NCBI RefSeq assembly: GCF_004362395.1
Contig: NZ_SNWE01000020.1
Span: 17,736 to 81,735, forward strand
Length of the DNA: 64,000 bases
Reading direction: 5' to 3'
Source: Salegentibacter sp. 24
GTDB lineage: Bacteria; Bacteroidota; Bacteroidia; Flavobacteriales; Flavobacteriaceae
Part shown: one piece after another, positions 23,771 through 32,351 of the stretch
How positions within the stretch are numbered: the stretch's first letter is position 1
Layout: each line of letters opens with the position of its first letter
The notes under the pieces: generated by a model
The model's input: the letters and a program-made list of their open reading frames with translations, nothing else
Database searches by the model: none
What the model was told of the DNA's origin: nothing
Translations under genes and position numbers: made by a program

Positions 23771-25162
23771 ATGACGGATATTAAAAAATACGTTGAAGAA
23801 AATAAAGAACGATTTCTTAACGAACTCATTGAATTACTGAAAATTCCTTCAATAAGCGCTGACTCCAACTACAAAGACGCTATGCTGAAAACGGCAGAAG
23901 CTGTGAAGAAAAATTTATTGGCCGCCGGTTGTGATTCTGCCGAAATTTGTAATACTCCAGGCCATCCAGTGGTTTATGGAGAAAGAATAATAAATTTAAA
24001 CCTTCCTACGGTTTTAGTTTATGGACATTATGATGTACAACCTCCGGATCCTTTAAATCTCTGGAATTCCCCACCGTTCCAGCCTGTTATCAAAAAAACA
24101 GAAATTCATCCAGAAGGAGCAATTTTCGCCCGTGGAGCCTGTGATGATAAAGGTCAGATGTTTATGCACGTAAAAGCACTGGAATATATGACCACAAACG
24201 ACCAGTTGCCTTGCAATGTAAAATTTATGATTGAAGGTGAGGAAGAGGTAGGCAGTGAACACTTGGGCTGGTTCATTGAAAAAAACAAGGAAAAACTGGC
24301 CAACGATGTAATCCTTATTTCAGATACCGGGATGATCGGCAAAAATACTCCCTCTATCACTACCGGGCTTCGTGGACTCTCTTATATTGAGGTCGAAGTT
24401 ACCGGTCCAAACCGAGATTTACATTCGGGGTTATATGGGGGGGCTGTAGCAAATCCAATCAATGTTTTAACTAAAATGATTGCTTCTCTAACCGATGAAA
24501 ACAATCATATCACAATTCCAGGATTTTATGATAAGGTTGAAGAGTTAAGCAAAGAAGAACGTGCTAAAATGGCCGAAGCACCTTATAGCGAAGAAGCTTA
24601 TAAGAAAAAAATAGATATAAAAGATGTTTACGGGGAGGCCGGTTACTCAACTTTAGAAAGAGCTTCGATACGCCCTACTTTAGATGTGAATGGAATATGG
24701 GGCGGGTATATTGGCGAAGGCGCGAAAACAGTACTGCCGGGAAAGGCTTTTGCCAAAATTTCTATGAGACTCGTCCCAAATCAGGACTGGCAGGAGATCA
24801 CTCAACTATTCAAAAAATATTTTGAAAGTATAGCTCCTGAGGCGGTAAAAGTTGAAGTAAAGCCTCACCACGGTGGGCAGGCATATGTTACGCCTATAGA
24901 CAATATTGGGTACAAGGCGGCTAGTAAAGCCTATGAAGAATCTTTTGGAAAAACACCAGTTCCCCAGCGAAGTGGAGGAAGCATCCCTATTGTTACCTTA
25001 TTTGAAAAAGAGCTAAAAAGTAAAATCATTTTAATGGGCTTCGGTTTTGATACAGATGCCATCCACTCCCCTAACGAACATTTTGGAATTTGGAATTATC
25101 TAAAAGGCATAGAAACCATTCCGTGGTTTTATAAATATTTTACAGAAATGAGCCAGGAATAA
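23771..25162 (+). CDS. M20-family dipeptidase/metallopeptidase
   Basis: A 463-aa zinc peptidase. Metal-binding motifs: VYGHYDVQP (near 80-90), GACDDKGQ (near 120) and EGEEEVGSEHLG (near 152, general base Glu), with a lid domain (about 205-365) and a final metal His near the C-terminus in DAIHSPNEHFG. The length and motifs fit the M20 dipeptidase group (carnosinase/DapE-like relatives). It is cytosolic, with no signal peptide. It is the first core gene beyond the tRNA-Leu island and is followed by a clear terminator. Confidence 0.93.
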   Translation: MTDIKKYVEENKERFLNELIELLKIPSISADSNYKDAMLKTAEAVKKNLLAAGCDSAEICNTPGHPVVYGERIINLNLPTVLVYGHYDVQPPDPLNLWNSPPFQPVIKKTEIHPEGAIFARGACDDKGQMFMHVKALEYMTTNDQLPCNVKFMIEGEEEVGSEHLGWFIEKNKEKLANDVILISDTGMIGKNTPSITTGLRGLSYIEVEVTGPNRDLHSGLYGGAVANPINVLTKMIASLTDENNHITIPGFYDKVEELSKEERAKMAEAPYSEEAYKKKIDIKDVYGEAGYSTLERASIRPTLDVNGIWGGYIGEGAKTVLPGKAFAKISMRLVPNQDWQEITQLFKKYFESIAPEAVKVEVKPHHGGQAYVTPIDNIGYKAASKAYEESFGKTPVPQRSGGSIPIVTLFEKELKSKIILMGFGFDTDAIHSPNEHFGIWNYLKGIETIPWFYKYFTEMSQE

Positions 25163-25217
25163 TCTTGGCCAGAAAATTCATTGGTATAAGGAAGACTAGA
25201 TATAACTCACTATTATT

Positions 25218-25246
25218 AACCCGCCCATAAATTCAGGCGGGTTTTA
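25218..25246 (+). terminator. Terminator of the M20 peptidase gene
   Basis: AACCCGCC (25218-25225) pairs with GGCGGGTT (25236-25243) and is followed by TT and AAA. It lies 56 bp after the stop. Confidence 0.8.
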
Positions 25247-25450
25247 AATGTAGCTACTATCTAACCTGGTATTAAAATTAGGGATATAAATTTCTCAATT
25301 AATAAAAAGATTTCACAGATAGTTGTCTGGGAAAATATCATTTTTATATTACAGGTTTCCATAAAATCATTTTTCAACAGGTAAATAGAAATTTCGGGAA
25401 CTTAGTTTTACTATATTTACAAAGTTTGCTTATAAATTCATTTTAATCTC

Positions 25451-26296
25451 ATGGAAAAGAAAATTCTTATTCCTACTAATTTCACAAAACACGCCTGGAG
25501 TACTCTGGTGTATGCTTTGAATCTTTATAAGAATATTCCCTGTACTTTTTTTATTCTCAATGCTTATGAAGTTCCCGTTAGAATTTCTCTTAGCAGAAAT
25601 CACAGTGCAGAAATAGAATCTGCAAGGGCTGAGTCCGAAAAGGGATTGCAGAAAATTCTGCAGGGTTTAAATTTCAGAAAAGAAAACCAGAAACATCAGT
25701 TCGAAACAATTTCCCGAAATAAAGATCTTGCCGATGCTATACAGGAAAGTATAGATACACATAACATAGATTTGATCTTAATGGTTTCCCGAGGCGAAAA
25801 TGTTTCGATAAACTCTGCCTTTGAGAATGAAATTTCAGAGGTAACAGAGAAGGTAGAAGACTGTCCTTTTTTAATTCTTCCGGAGCAAATGCAGGAACTT
25901 CCGGAGTCCAATAGAGAAATTGTTTTCCCCACAAATTTTAAATTTCCTTTTAAAAACAAAGAAATAGCTGCACTGATAGATATGGCCGTTAATCTAAATG
26001 CCAGTATCAGGATTCTGTATATTGATAGCGATGGCCGGCCTCTGTCCAAAGAACAGGAAACCAATAAAGAAACGCTAAAAACCTATTTTGCCGAGGTGAA
26101 TTTTAGTTTCCATAAACTCACCCAAACCACCGTAACCACCGGAATACATCTGTTTATTGAAAGCCGGGAAAGTAATTTCCTGGCACTTTACAAACGAAAA
26201 CAGGGGTTTTTCAGTAAGCTTTTCTCCCAGCGATTTAAAGAGGATATTGATTTTAATCCCAAGGTTCCGGTGCTCATTTTAAAAGAATTGGATTAG
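25451..26296 (+). CDS. Universal stress protein (UspA family), tandem domain
   Basis: A 281-aa cytosolic protein. The first USP domain (about 1-145) starts MEKKILIPTNFTKHAWSTLV and contains IDLILMVSRGEN. The second (about 150-281) opens with REIVFPTNFKFPFKNKEIAA and ends FNPKVPVLILKELD. Two-domain USPs of this size are common in Flavobacteriaceae. The ATP-binding G-x2-G-x9-G pattern is not clear in either half, so it may be a non-nucleotide type. It stands alone after a gene-free gap of 288 bp. Confidence 0.88.
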   Translation: MEKKILIPTNFTKHAWSTLVYALNLYKNIPCTFFILNAYEVPVRISLSRNHSAEIESARAESEKGLQKILQGLNFRKENQKHQFETISRNKDLADAIQESIDTHNIDLILMVSRGENVSINSAFENEISEVTEKVEDCPFLILPEQMQELPESNREIVFPTNFKFPFKNKEIAALIDMAVNLNASIRILYIDSDGRPLSKEQETNKETLKTYFAEVNFSFHKLTQTTVTTGIHLFIESRESNFLALYKRKQGFFSKLFSQRFKEDIDFNPKVPVLILKELD

Positions 26297-26410
26297 AATT
26301 ATAAGTTTGTAGGGAGATGTTGATAATTTATCCGATGCTGAAAGCATCCTTTAGAAACAAAATAAATTATTAAATCTAAGGTGTAAAACTAATTAAAATG
26401 AGAAAGTAAG

Positions 26411-26965
26411 ATGAAAACCCTTTCTAAAGAGCAGGAAGAAGGTATAATCCACCACCTAAAAGCGCGTTTTGAAGACTACGGACATCATTATAAACAATTG
26501 GAATGGGCCGGAATTGAAAAAAAATTAAAGGGAAACCCAAAAACACTTTGGTCTTTACATCTTATGGAAGAGACCGGGGGAGCACCGAGTATTCTTGATT
26601 ACAATTCCAAAAAAGAAGAATATACCTTTTGTGATTTTTCAAAAGAAAGCCCCAATGGTAGAAGAAGCCTGTGTTACGATAGAGATGCACTGGAATCCAG
26701 GAAAAAATTCAAACCTAAAAGTAGTGCCCTGGATATAGCTACTGAAATGGGCATTGAGCTGTTAACCGAAGACCTATATCGGCAACTCCAGGAGTTTGGA
26801 AGTTTTGATACCAAAACCTCAAGTTGGTTAAAAACTCCCTCTGATATAAGAGAGTTGGGCGGGGCCATTTTCGGAGATTTTAGATATGGAAAAGTCTTTA
26901 TTTACCATAACGGAGCTGAATCATATTATGGGGCCAGAGGTTTCAGGGGATATTTAAAGGTGTAA
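26411..26965 (+). CDS. DUF4256 family protein
   Basis: A 184-aa soluble protein matching the DUF4256 pattern: KGNPKTLWSLHLMEETGGAP, YTFCDFSKESPNGRRSLCYD and, later, SSWLKTPSDIRELGGAIFGD. Its function is unknown in the family. Conserved Trp, Glu and Cys residues suggest an enzyme or binding pocket but none is assigned. It is transcribed in the same direction as the UspA gene but separated by 114 bp with a weak hairpin, so probably separately expressed. Confidence 0.88.
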   Translation: MKTLSKEQEEGIIHHLKARFEDYGHHYKQLEWAGIEKKLKGNPKTLWSLHLMEETGGAPSILDYNSKKEEYTFCDFSKESPNGRRSLCYDRDALESRKKFKPKSSALDIATEMGIELLTEDLYRQLQEFGSFDTKTSSWLKTPSDIRELGGAIFGDFRYGKVFIYHNGAESYYGARGFRGYLKV

Positions 26966-27091
26966 AACTCCCATGAAATGACTTTAAGGTAACTACCTAA
27001 AGATACCGGCGAAAAGAATATAATAAGGAATATTTCCAATATTTAGTATTTTTTCCTTTTAAACTTTCAGAAATAATTATAATTTGGCCGC

Positions 27092-28519
27092 ATGAAAGAT
27101 GTGAAATTTGCCATAACCGATATTGAAACCACAGGCGGCGGGATCAAGGGGAATAAAATCACCGAAATTTGTGTTCTGGTCGTACAAAACGCAAAAGTTA
27201 TAGCCCAATATAGCTCTTTAGTGAATCCAGGCACGGAAATCCCGTTATACATTGAAACCCTTACCAACATCAATGATAAAATGGTTGCCAATGCGCCAAA
27301 ATTTTCTGAGATCGCTTCAGAAATTGATAAAATTACCAAGGATTGCGTGTTCGTGGCCCACAATGTGAATTTTGATTATAATATTATTAAAGCTGAGTTT
27401 AGCTATCTGGATCTTGTCTTCCAAAGAAAGCGCCTGTGTACTGTTAGACTAGCTAAAAAACTTATCCCGGGACTTTTTTCTTATAGCCTTGGCAACATTT
27501 GTACCTCAATAAATATTCCTCACACCGATAGACACAGGGCTTTCGGGGATTGCGAGGCTACAGTTACGCTCTTTCAACGTTGCCTTGATTTGGATCCCGA
27601 CTACGAAGTCTTCAACAATCTTCTAAACCAAAGAACTGCGGCCTCCTACCTTCCCCCGAATTTTAAAAATTCGGATCTTGACAAATTACCCGCCTCGACC
27701 GGAGTTTATTTCTTCAAGGATAAGAACGGTGTTCCTCTTTATATTGGCAAGGCCAAGAATATTAAGAGCCGGGTAAAATCTCATTTTCAGGAAAAATCAA
27801 ACCGGAAATATAAATTGATGCAAGCTACTTTTAGTATAGATTATGAGCTTACCGGGAGTGAATTGCTAGCCCTTTTGCGAGAATCAGCGCTAATATTAAA
27901 ATATTTTCCCGAATTTAACAAGGCGCAAAAAAAAGTTAGTCGGCCCTATACTCTCACCTCCTATCACAATCAAAAAGGTATCGAGCAGTTTGTGATTCAT
28001 AAAAACAAGGTGTCACCTGTAAGCTGGATGAAATTTTATACCCGCGAAGAAGCGATAAAATTTTTAGAATTTATTTGCCAGGAATTTGATCTTTGCCCAA
28101 GGTATTGTGGTTTACAAACCGGCGTTTCCCATTGCAATCATTATAAGGTTACCAGCTGCAGCGGAATGTGTAAGGATGAAATCCATAAAGACCAGTATAA
28201 CCATCGGGTGTCCAAGGCTATAGATTATATAAACCAGTATGAAAACTCCTGTCTGCTTGTGGAAAAAGGAAGAACGAAAGTGGAAAAATCATTTATTTAC
28301 CTTAAAAAAGGTCGTTATGCGGGTTATGGTTTTATAGAAGAGTCGGAGGATATTAAGGGCTTAGAACAATTTGAGGACTATTTAATTCCACAGACAAATT
28401 CAAGTTATGCGGATAGGATTATAAATAGGTACTTTAATACTAACAAGAACATTACCCGTTTAAACCTAAACACCAGTGAAGAAGTTCCGGACAGACAGCC
28501 GGAAGAATGGTTCGGTTAA
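27092..28519 (+). CDS. DnaQ-like 3'-5' exonuclease fused to a GIY-YIG (UvrC/Cho-type) nuclease domain
   Basis: A 475-aa two-nuclease protein. Residues about 1-175 are a DEDDh exonuclease: DIETTG (metal Asp/Glu), FVAHNVNFDYNII and HRAFGDCEATV. Residues about 195-280 hold GIY-YIG: STGVYFFKDKNGVPLYIGKA with AKNIKSRVKSHF. The C-terminal part contains a Cys group (CPRYCGLQTGVSHCNHYK, SCSGMC) like that of UvrC/Cho relatives. Such fusions are known from Bacteroidota and some other bacteria and probably act in DNA repair, cutting and trimming near damage. It is a single gene with its own terminator. Confidence 0.9.
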   Translation: MKDVKFAITDIETTGGGIKGNKITEICVLVVQNAKVIAQYSSLVNPGTEIPLYIETLTNINDKMVANAPKFSEIASEIDKITKDCVFVAHNVNFDYNIIKAEFSYLDLVFQRKRLCTVRLAKKLIPGLFSYSLGNICTSINIPHTDRHRAFGDCEATVTLFQRCLDLDPDYEVFNNLLNQRTAASYLPPNFKNSDLDKLPASTGVYFFKDKNGVPLYIGKAKNIKSRVKSHFQEKSNRKYKLMQATFSIDYELTGSELLALLRESALILKYFPEFNKAQKKVSRPYTLTSYHNQKGIEQFVIHKNKVSPVSWMKFYTREEAIKFLEFICQEFDLCPRYCGLQTGVSHCNHYKVTSCSGMCKDEIHKDQYNHRVSKAIDYINQYENSCLLVEKGRTKVEKSFIYLKKGRYAGYGFIEESEDIKGLEQFEDYLIPQTNSSYADRIINRYFNTNKNITRLNLNTSEEVPDRQPEEWFG

Positions 28520-28581
28520 TAGCTTGGGAATCGCAGAATATATTTATATATTTATAAGACTTTAAGGGTCATCCCTGGAAA

Positions 28582-28610
28582 AAAAAACGGCCTCAAAGAA
28601 GCCGTTTTTT
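28582..28610. terminator. Bidirectional terminator between nuclease and SYLF genes
   Basis: AAAAAACGGC (28582-28591) pairs with GCCGTTTTTT (28601-28610). It serves the plus-strand nuclease gene ending at 28519 and the minus-strand gene ending at 28631. Confidence 0.85.
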
Positions 28611-28630
28611 AGTTTATCCAAATTTAGTTT

Positions 28631-29176
28631 CTATTGCACAGGCTGGAAGGTAAATCGCTGTCCTCCAACGGAAACACCTGCCATAGCACCGGCTTTAGGC
28701 ATTGTAACTATAGCAACCCCCTCTTCAAAATTAATTGAACTGGAGACTCCTTCTTCCAGTACTACTGCTGAGGCATTTGCGGAAAGTTCATAATCATTTT
28801 CTTTAAATTCTTCCAGATCTGCCTCTGTTTCAAAAAATAGAACTTCTACAAAAGCTTTCCCCCCAGCTTGGAGTCCAACATCTAATTGTTTGAGATCTGA
28901 ATAACCTATAACAGCATCGTTTTTATAAACAACCCCATCTCCGGAAGCAGCTCCTATAATATACGCTCCTTTTCCAACATTGGGAAAAATTGCATATCCT
29001 GCGGAATTCTCGAAAAATTCAGCGGCATTTGGGTAGGTTTGCTTCATTTCTTCTCTTGCCTCCCTGGCATCTTTTACAAGATCATCTTCAGTGTTCTGCA
29101 TACTTCCACAACTTGACATTATCAACATAGTTAATACAAATAATGGTTTGTAAAAGTGATTTGTTAGTAATTTCAT
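28631..29176 (-). CDS. SYLF (YSC84) domain lipoprotein
   Basis: A 181-aa protein with a lipoprotein signal (VLTMLIMSSCGSM) and a SYLF lipid-binding domain (about 40-181: AGYAIFPNVGKGAYIIGAAS, GLQAGGKAFVEVLFF, ASAVVLEEGVS). SYLF proteins bind phosphoinositides or other lipids in eukaryotes; bacterial versions are envelope proteins of unclear role. The ATG at 29176 starts the signal peptide; the longer frame to 29227 adds 17 Lys/Asn-rich residues that do not fit. It is divergent from the NO-responsive ric gene. Confidence 0.88.
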   Translation of the reverse strand: MKLLTNHFYKPLFVLTMLIMSSCGSMQNTEDDLVKDAREAREEMKQTYPNAAEFFENSAGYAIFPNVGKGAYIIGAASGDGVVYKNDAVIGYSDLKQLDVGLQAGGKAFVEVLFFETEADLEEFKENDYELSANASAVVLEEGVSSSINFEEGVAIVTMPKAGAMAGVSVGGQRFTFQPVQ

Positions 29177-29383
29177 CTTTATTTTATTTTTTTGGTTCTT
29201 TTTCAAATTAAGTTTTATTCCAGACAATCGGTGTTAATCGATTGTTATTTCACTTTATCTTAGCGTTTTAGTTAAATGTTAAATCTTTAAACATGTTTCC
29301 TTAAAATATAATCAGCTCATAGAGATACGTGCGATCCGGACCTGAACCCCGATAGCCAGTATCCACAAATTAAAATTTGACTT

Positions 29384-29427
29384 ATGACCAGACTCATAAA
29401 ATAGCGGAAGGACAAGGCTGATATTTG
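29384..29427 (+). promoter_or_regulatory. Crp/Fnr-type site and promoter of ric
   Basis: ATGACCAGACTCAT (29384-29397) is a near-palindrome, and GATATTTG (29420-29427) is close to the -7 consensus TAnnTTTG. The site centre lies 36.5 nt before the end of the box, near -42 from the expected start, a class II activator position. The same arrangement recurs at 31684 and, on the minus strand, at 38806. Confidence 0.6.
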
Positions 29428-29460
29428 TAAAGAAATATTGTTCAACTTAAAGCTAATATT

Positions 29461-30183
29461 ATGAATACTGAAACTGTTAAAACCGTAGCCGATTATGTAA
29501 CAGAAAACATTAAAAACGCACACTTGTTTAAAAAACATGGAATCGATTTTTGCTGTGGCGGCGGCGTTAGTCTGGCCCAGGCAGCGGAAAAAGCCAATGT
29601 GAGCCTTGAGATACTAGAAAAGGAATTACAACAAACCGAGATGGTAAGCAGCCCGGGTTACGATTACAAAAACTGGAAGCTGGATTTTCTAACTGATCAT
29701 ATCATAAATGTGCATCATCATTACGTGGAAGAAAATATTCCGCTGCTTATTCAGTATTCAGCCCGAGTGGCCAAAGTTCACGGACGCCAAAGACCCGAAC
29801 TCATAAAAATCCAGCAGTTATTTACCAAGGTAGCCCAGGAATTAAGCGCTCACCTAAGAAAAGAGGAACTTATACTATTCCCCTTTATAAAAAAATTAGT
29901 AAAAGCCCAGGAAGAAGCAACGCCAGTTGCACAACCACAATTCGGGAAAATTGATAACCCCATAAAAATGATGGAAACCGAACACGATGAAGCTGGAGCC
30001 ATTTTTAAAGAAATTGCTGATTTAAGCGATAATTACACCTGTCCTGAGTGGGCCTGCAATACCTATAAGGCATTGTATTCCAAACTTGAAGAGTTTGAAA
30101 ACGATCTTCACCACCATGTACATCTGGAAAACAATATACTTTTTCCAAAGGCAATCCAACTTGAACGCAGCTTAACCAACTAA
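29461..30183 (+). CDS. ric: Di-iron iron-sulfur cluster repair protein Ric (YtfE/ScdA)
   Basis: A 240-aa protein that helps restore Fe-S clusters and handles NO-damaged iron. N-terminal ScdA domain (about 5-60, GIDFCCGGGVSLAQAAEK with the invariant Cys pair) and a hemerythrin-like four-helix bundle with di-iron ligands in NVHHHYVEENIP, ELSAHLRKEELILFP, ETEHDEAG and DLHHHVHLENNILFP. The length is normal. It precedes a polytopic membrane gene and a Crp/Fnr regulator, and faces the nos operon, so NO stress is the likely signal. A palindrome shared with those promoters lies 64 bp upstream of the start. Confidence 0.95.
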   Translation: MNTETVKTVADYVTENIKNAHLFKKHGIDFCCGGGVSLAQAAEKANVSLEILEKELQQTEMVSSPGYDYKNWKLDFLTDHIINVHHHYVEENIPLLIQYSARVAKVHGRQRPELIKIQQLFTKVAQELSAHLRKEELILFPFIKKLVKAQEEATPVAQPQFGKIDNPIKMMETEHDEAGAIFKEIADLSDNYTCPEWACNTYKALYSKLEEFENDLHHHVHLENNILFPKAIQLERSLTN

Positions 30184-30264
30184 AAGTTCCACTGGAAGTG
30201 CCCCCAACACCGATATGAAATTTAACTATTTATTTTAGTAAGTTGTTTTAATTGTGTTGAAGAT

Positions 30265-30290
30265 ACCCCGTCACAGGAATGTCACGGGGT
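30265..30290 (+). terminator. Hairpin after ric (possible terminator)
   Basis: ACCCCGT (30265-30271) pairs with ACGGGGT (30284-30290) around a 12-nt loop. No U-tract follows, so efficiency is uncertain. Confidence 0.4.
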
Positions 30291-30448
30291 TAACACCTTC
30301 TTAGCTGTGATTTTATTATGATAATCCTGCACTGCTAAAGGTTTATGTAAATCTCTGTAGGCTTTTAAGACATAGATCATTTCAACTGGTTTGCGAAGAG
30401 TTCAGTGTTTTCTTTTTAAGCTAATTTCTTTTTAGTATCTTTTTCCTT

Positions 30449-31657
30449 ATGCCCCGTTTAAATTTAAAAGCACACCACCACATTGCATTGGCTTATTTCT
30501 TCTTGGCTGCGCTGCTGGGAATATTATTACGATTGTTTTATATAATCCCGGTTGCCGGAAATTACAGGTATATTCTCCACGCCCACTCCCATACTGCTTT
30601 ATTAGGTTGGGTTTATCTGGCTTTAACCGGAATCATTTATCGTTTGTTTTTTCACAGAACAATACTTTTAAAAAAATACTGCTACCTATTCCTGGCTACC
30701 AATATCAGTTTATTAGGGATGTTGTTTAGTTTTCCTTTTCAGGGTTATGCTATGATTTCTATTATCTTTTCCACGCTTTTTCTTTTTTGCTCCTATTTTT
30801 ATACCGCTTTTGTGTTTAAAAATGTTCCTGAAATCTTCCGTAAAACCCAAAGTTTTAAACTAATAAAGGCAGCCTTGTGGTATATGGTTTTTTCCAGTAT
30901 TGGCCCCTGGGCTTTAGGAGTTATTATGAGTACGCTGGGAAAAACATCCCTTTGGTATAAACTCTCTGTATATTTTTATCTTCACTTTCAATATAATGCA
31001 TGGTTTTTACTGGCCATACTGGGTATTCTATTCTTTCTCTTTCAAAAATTAGAATTAGATTTTGAAGCAAGTAAATTCAAGCGCTTTTTCTTCCTGCTGA
31101 ATTCAGGTGTGATCTTAAGCTTTTTTCTTTCCACCTACTGGACAAAGCCTCCATTAATATTTTACTTTCTTGGCGGTCTCGGAGCAATACTGGTATTACT
31201 TGCTTTCTTACAACTTTTCGCATTTCTACTTCAAAATAAGAAACTTCTGAAATCCGGATTAAGATCAATGGAATATCGGATTTTAAAGATTTCAGGCCTG
31301 TTACTGGCTGGCAAAATTTTAATGCAAAGTCTAACGGCAATCCCATACTTTGCTGATCTGGCTTTTCATAACCTGGATTTTGTTATTGGATACTTGCACT
31401 GGGTCTTTCTTGGTTTTGTGTCCCTGGCATTATTCGCTTTTTTAAACTGGTTAAAAATAATCCAAGTTCCCAGGAATGCATTTTACTTTTACCTGGCCGG
31501 ATTTATAATTTCTGAAAGCCTTATTTTTTATAAAGGCCTGGTGCTGTGGTTAGGACTTCCATTTATCAGCAATTATTTCCTCATACTGGTGTTGGTAAGT
31601 GCGTTTATTCCTGTTGCTGTGGGATGGATTTTATGCGCTAATCTTTCAAAAAAATAA
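30449..31657 (+). CDS. Polytopic membrane protein with heme-type histidines (NnrS / oxidase subunit I-like)
   Basis: A 402-aa protein with about 12 predicted membrane segments. Conserved-looking His motifs lie in membrane positions: LHAHSHTALLGW (about 44-55), YLHFQYNAWF (about 176-185) and GYLHWVFLGF (about 310). Such placement recalls heme-binding sites of NnrS and heme-copper oxidase subunit I relatives, which share a 12-TM plan. The copper-site HH pair of a true oxidase is not evident. Located between ric and a Crp/Fnr gene and next to nos genes, it is probably a NO-related heme membrane protein. Function is inferred from context and weak motifs. Confidence 0.6.
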   Translation: MPRLNLKAHHHIALAYFFLAALLGILLRLFYIIPVAGNYRYILHAHSHTALLGWVYLALTGIIYRLFFHRTILLKKYCYLFLATNISLLGMLFSFPFQGYAMISIIFSTLFLFCSYFYTAFVFKNVPEIFRKTQSFKLIKAALWYMVFSSIGPWALGVIMSTLGKTSLWYKLSVYFYLHFQYNAWFLLAILGILFFLFQKLELDFEASKFKRFFFLLNSGVILSFFLSTYWTKPPLIFYFLGGLGAILVLLAFLQLFAFLLQNKKLLKSGLRSMEYRILKISGLLLAGKILMQSLTAIPYFADLAFHNLDFVIGYLHWVFLGFVSLALFAFLNWLKIIQVPRNAFYFYLAGFIISESLIFYKGLVLWLGLPFISNYFLILVLVSAFIPVAVGWILCANLSKK

Positions 31658-31683
31658 TTGGTGTATTCCCAGGCCTCCGAAAT

Positions 31684-31727
31684 ATGACCATCCTCATTGA
31701 TAGTCATTTAGTTTTTCACCAAGTTTG
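31684..31727 (+). promoter_or_regulatory. Crp/Fnr-type site and promoter of the regulator gene (autoregulation)
   Basis: ATGACCATCCTCAT (31684-31697) followed by CAAGTTTG (31720-31727) repeats the ric promoter layout with identical spacing (site centre to box end 36.5 nt). The gene behind it encodes the Crp/Fnr protein itself. Confidence 0.6.
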
Positions 31728-31748
31728 TTTTGATTAAACAAGAGAGAA

Positions 31749-32345
31749 ATGATAGCGGAAAGTATTTTACTGGAGTTTGGAGCTTCAAAAGAAACTTACC
31801 ATAAAGCTGACCAGCTTTTTAGTGAAGGAGAAATTGCACTTAATTTTTTTCAGATTATATCTGGGGAAATCAAGATGAATAATTACAATGCCGATGGTAA
31901 GGAATTTATCCAGGGAATATTTGTAGACGGCCAGAGTTTCGGGGAACCGCCCCTACTGGCCGATGTAAAATACCCGGCCAATGCTGAGGCCATAAAAACT
32001 TCAGAGGTTTTAAAACTGCCCAAGCTCAACTTCCTGGAGCTGCTTACCCAACATCCCAAGACCCACCTGAAACTTACCCGTACCCTGGCCAAAAGGCTTT
32101 TTTACAAAGCCATTATGGTTTCTGAAATTTCCAGCCAGGACCCCGAACATAGAATTATCAGGATCCTTGATTATCTCAAACGCTACGTGCATCATATTGA
32201 AGGCCCCTTTAATTTTAAAGTTAACTTAACCCGCCAGCAAATCGCCGATTTAACCGGACTGCGTGTAGAAACCGTAATCAGGGCTATGAAAGGTCTGGAA
32301 AAAAAAGGTGAACTAAAAATTAAAAGTGGAAAAGTCTATCGCTAA
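31749..32345 (+). CDS. Crp/Fnr family regulator, probable NO-responsive activator of ric and nos genes
   Basis: A 198-aa protein with a cNMP-type sensor barrel (about 15-115; FQIISGEIKMNNYNADGKEF, GQSFGEPPLL), dimer helix (about 118-150) and HTH (about 150-195; NLTRQQIADLTGLRVETVIR). There is no cysteine in the whole protein, so an FNR-type Fe-S cluster is excluded; heme- or ligand-based sensing as in DNR would fit. The recognition helix keeps the Glu and Arg spacing of FNR (VET..R). Its own promoter, ric and the nos operon share one palindrome, making it the likely regulator. It ends 6 bp from the convergent nosY gene without a terminator between. Confidence 0.9.
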   Translation: MIAESILLEFGASKETYHKADQLFSEGEIALNFFQIISGEIKMNNYNADGKEFIQGIFVDGQSFGEPPLLADVKYPANAEAIKTSEVLKLPKLNFLELLTQHPKTHLKLTRTLAKRLFYKAIMVSEISSQDPEHRIIRILDYLKRYVHHIEGPFNFKVNLTRQQIADLTGLRVETVIRAMKGLEKKGELKIKSGKVYR

Positions 32346-32351
32346 TTCGGT

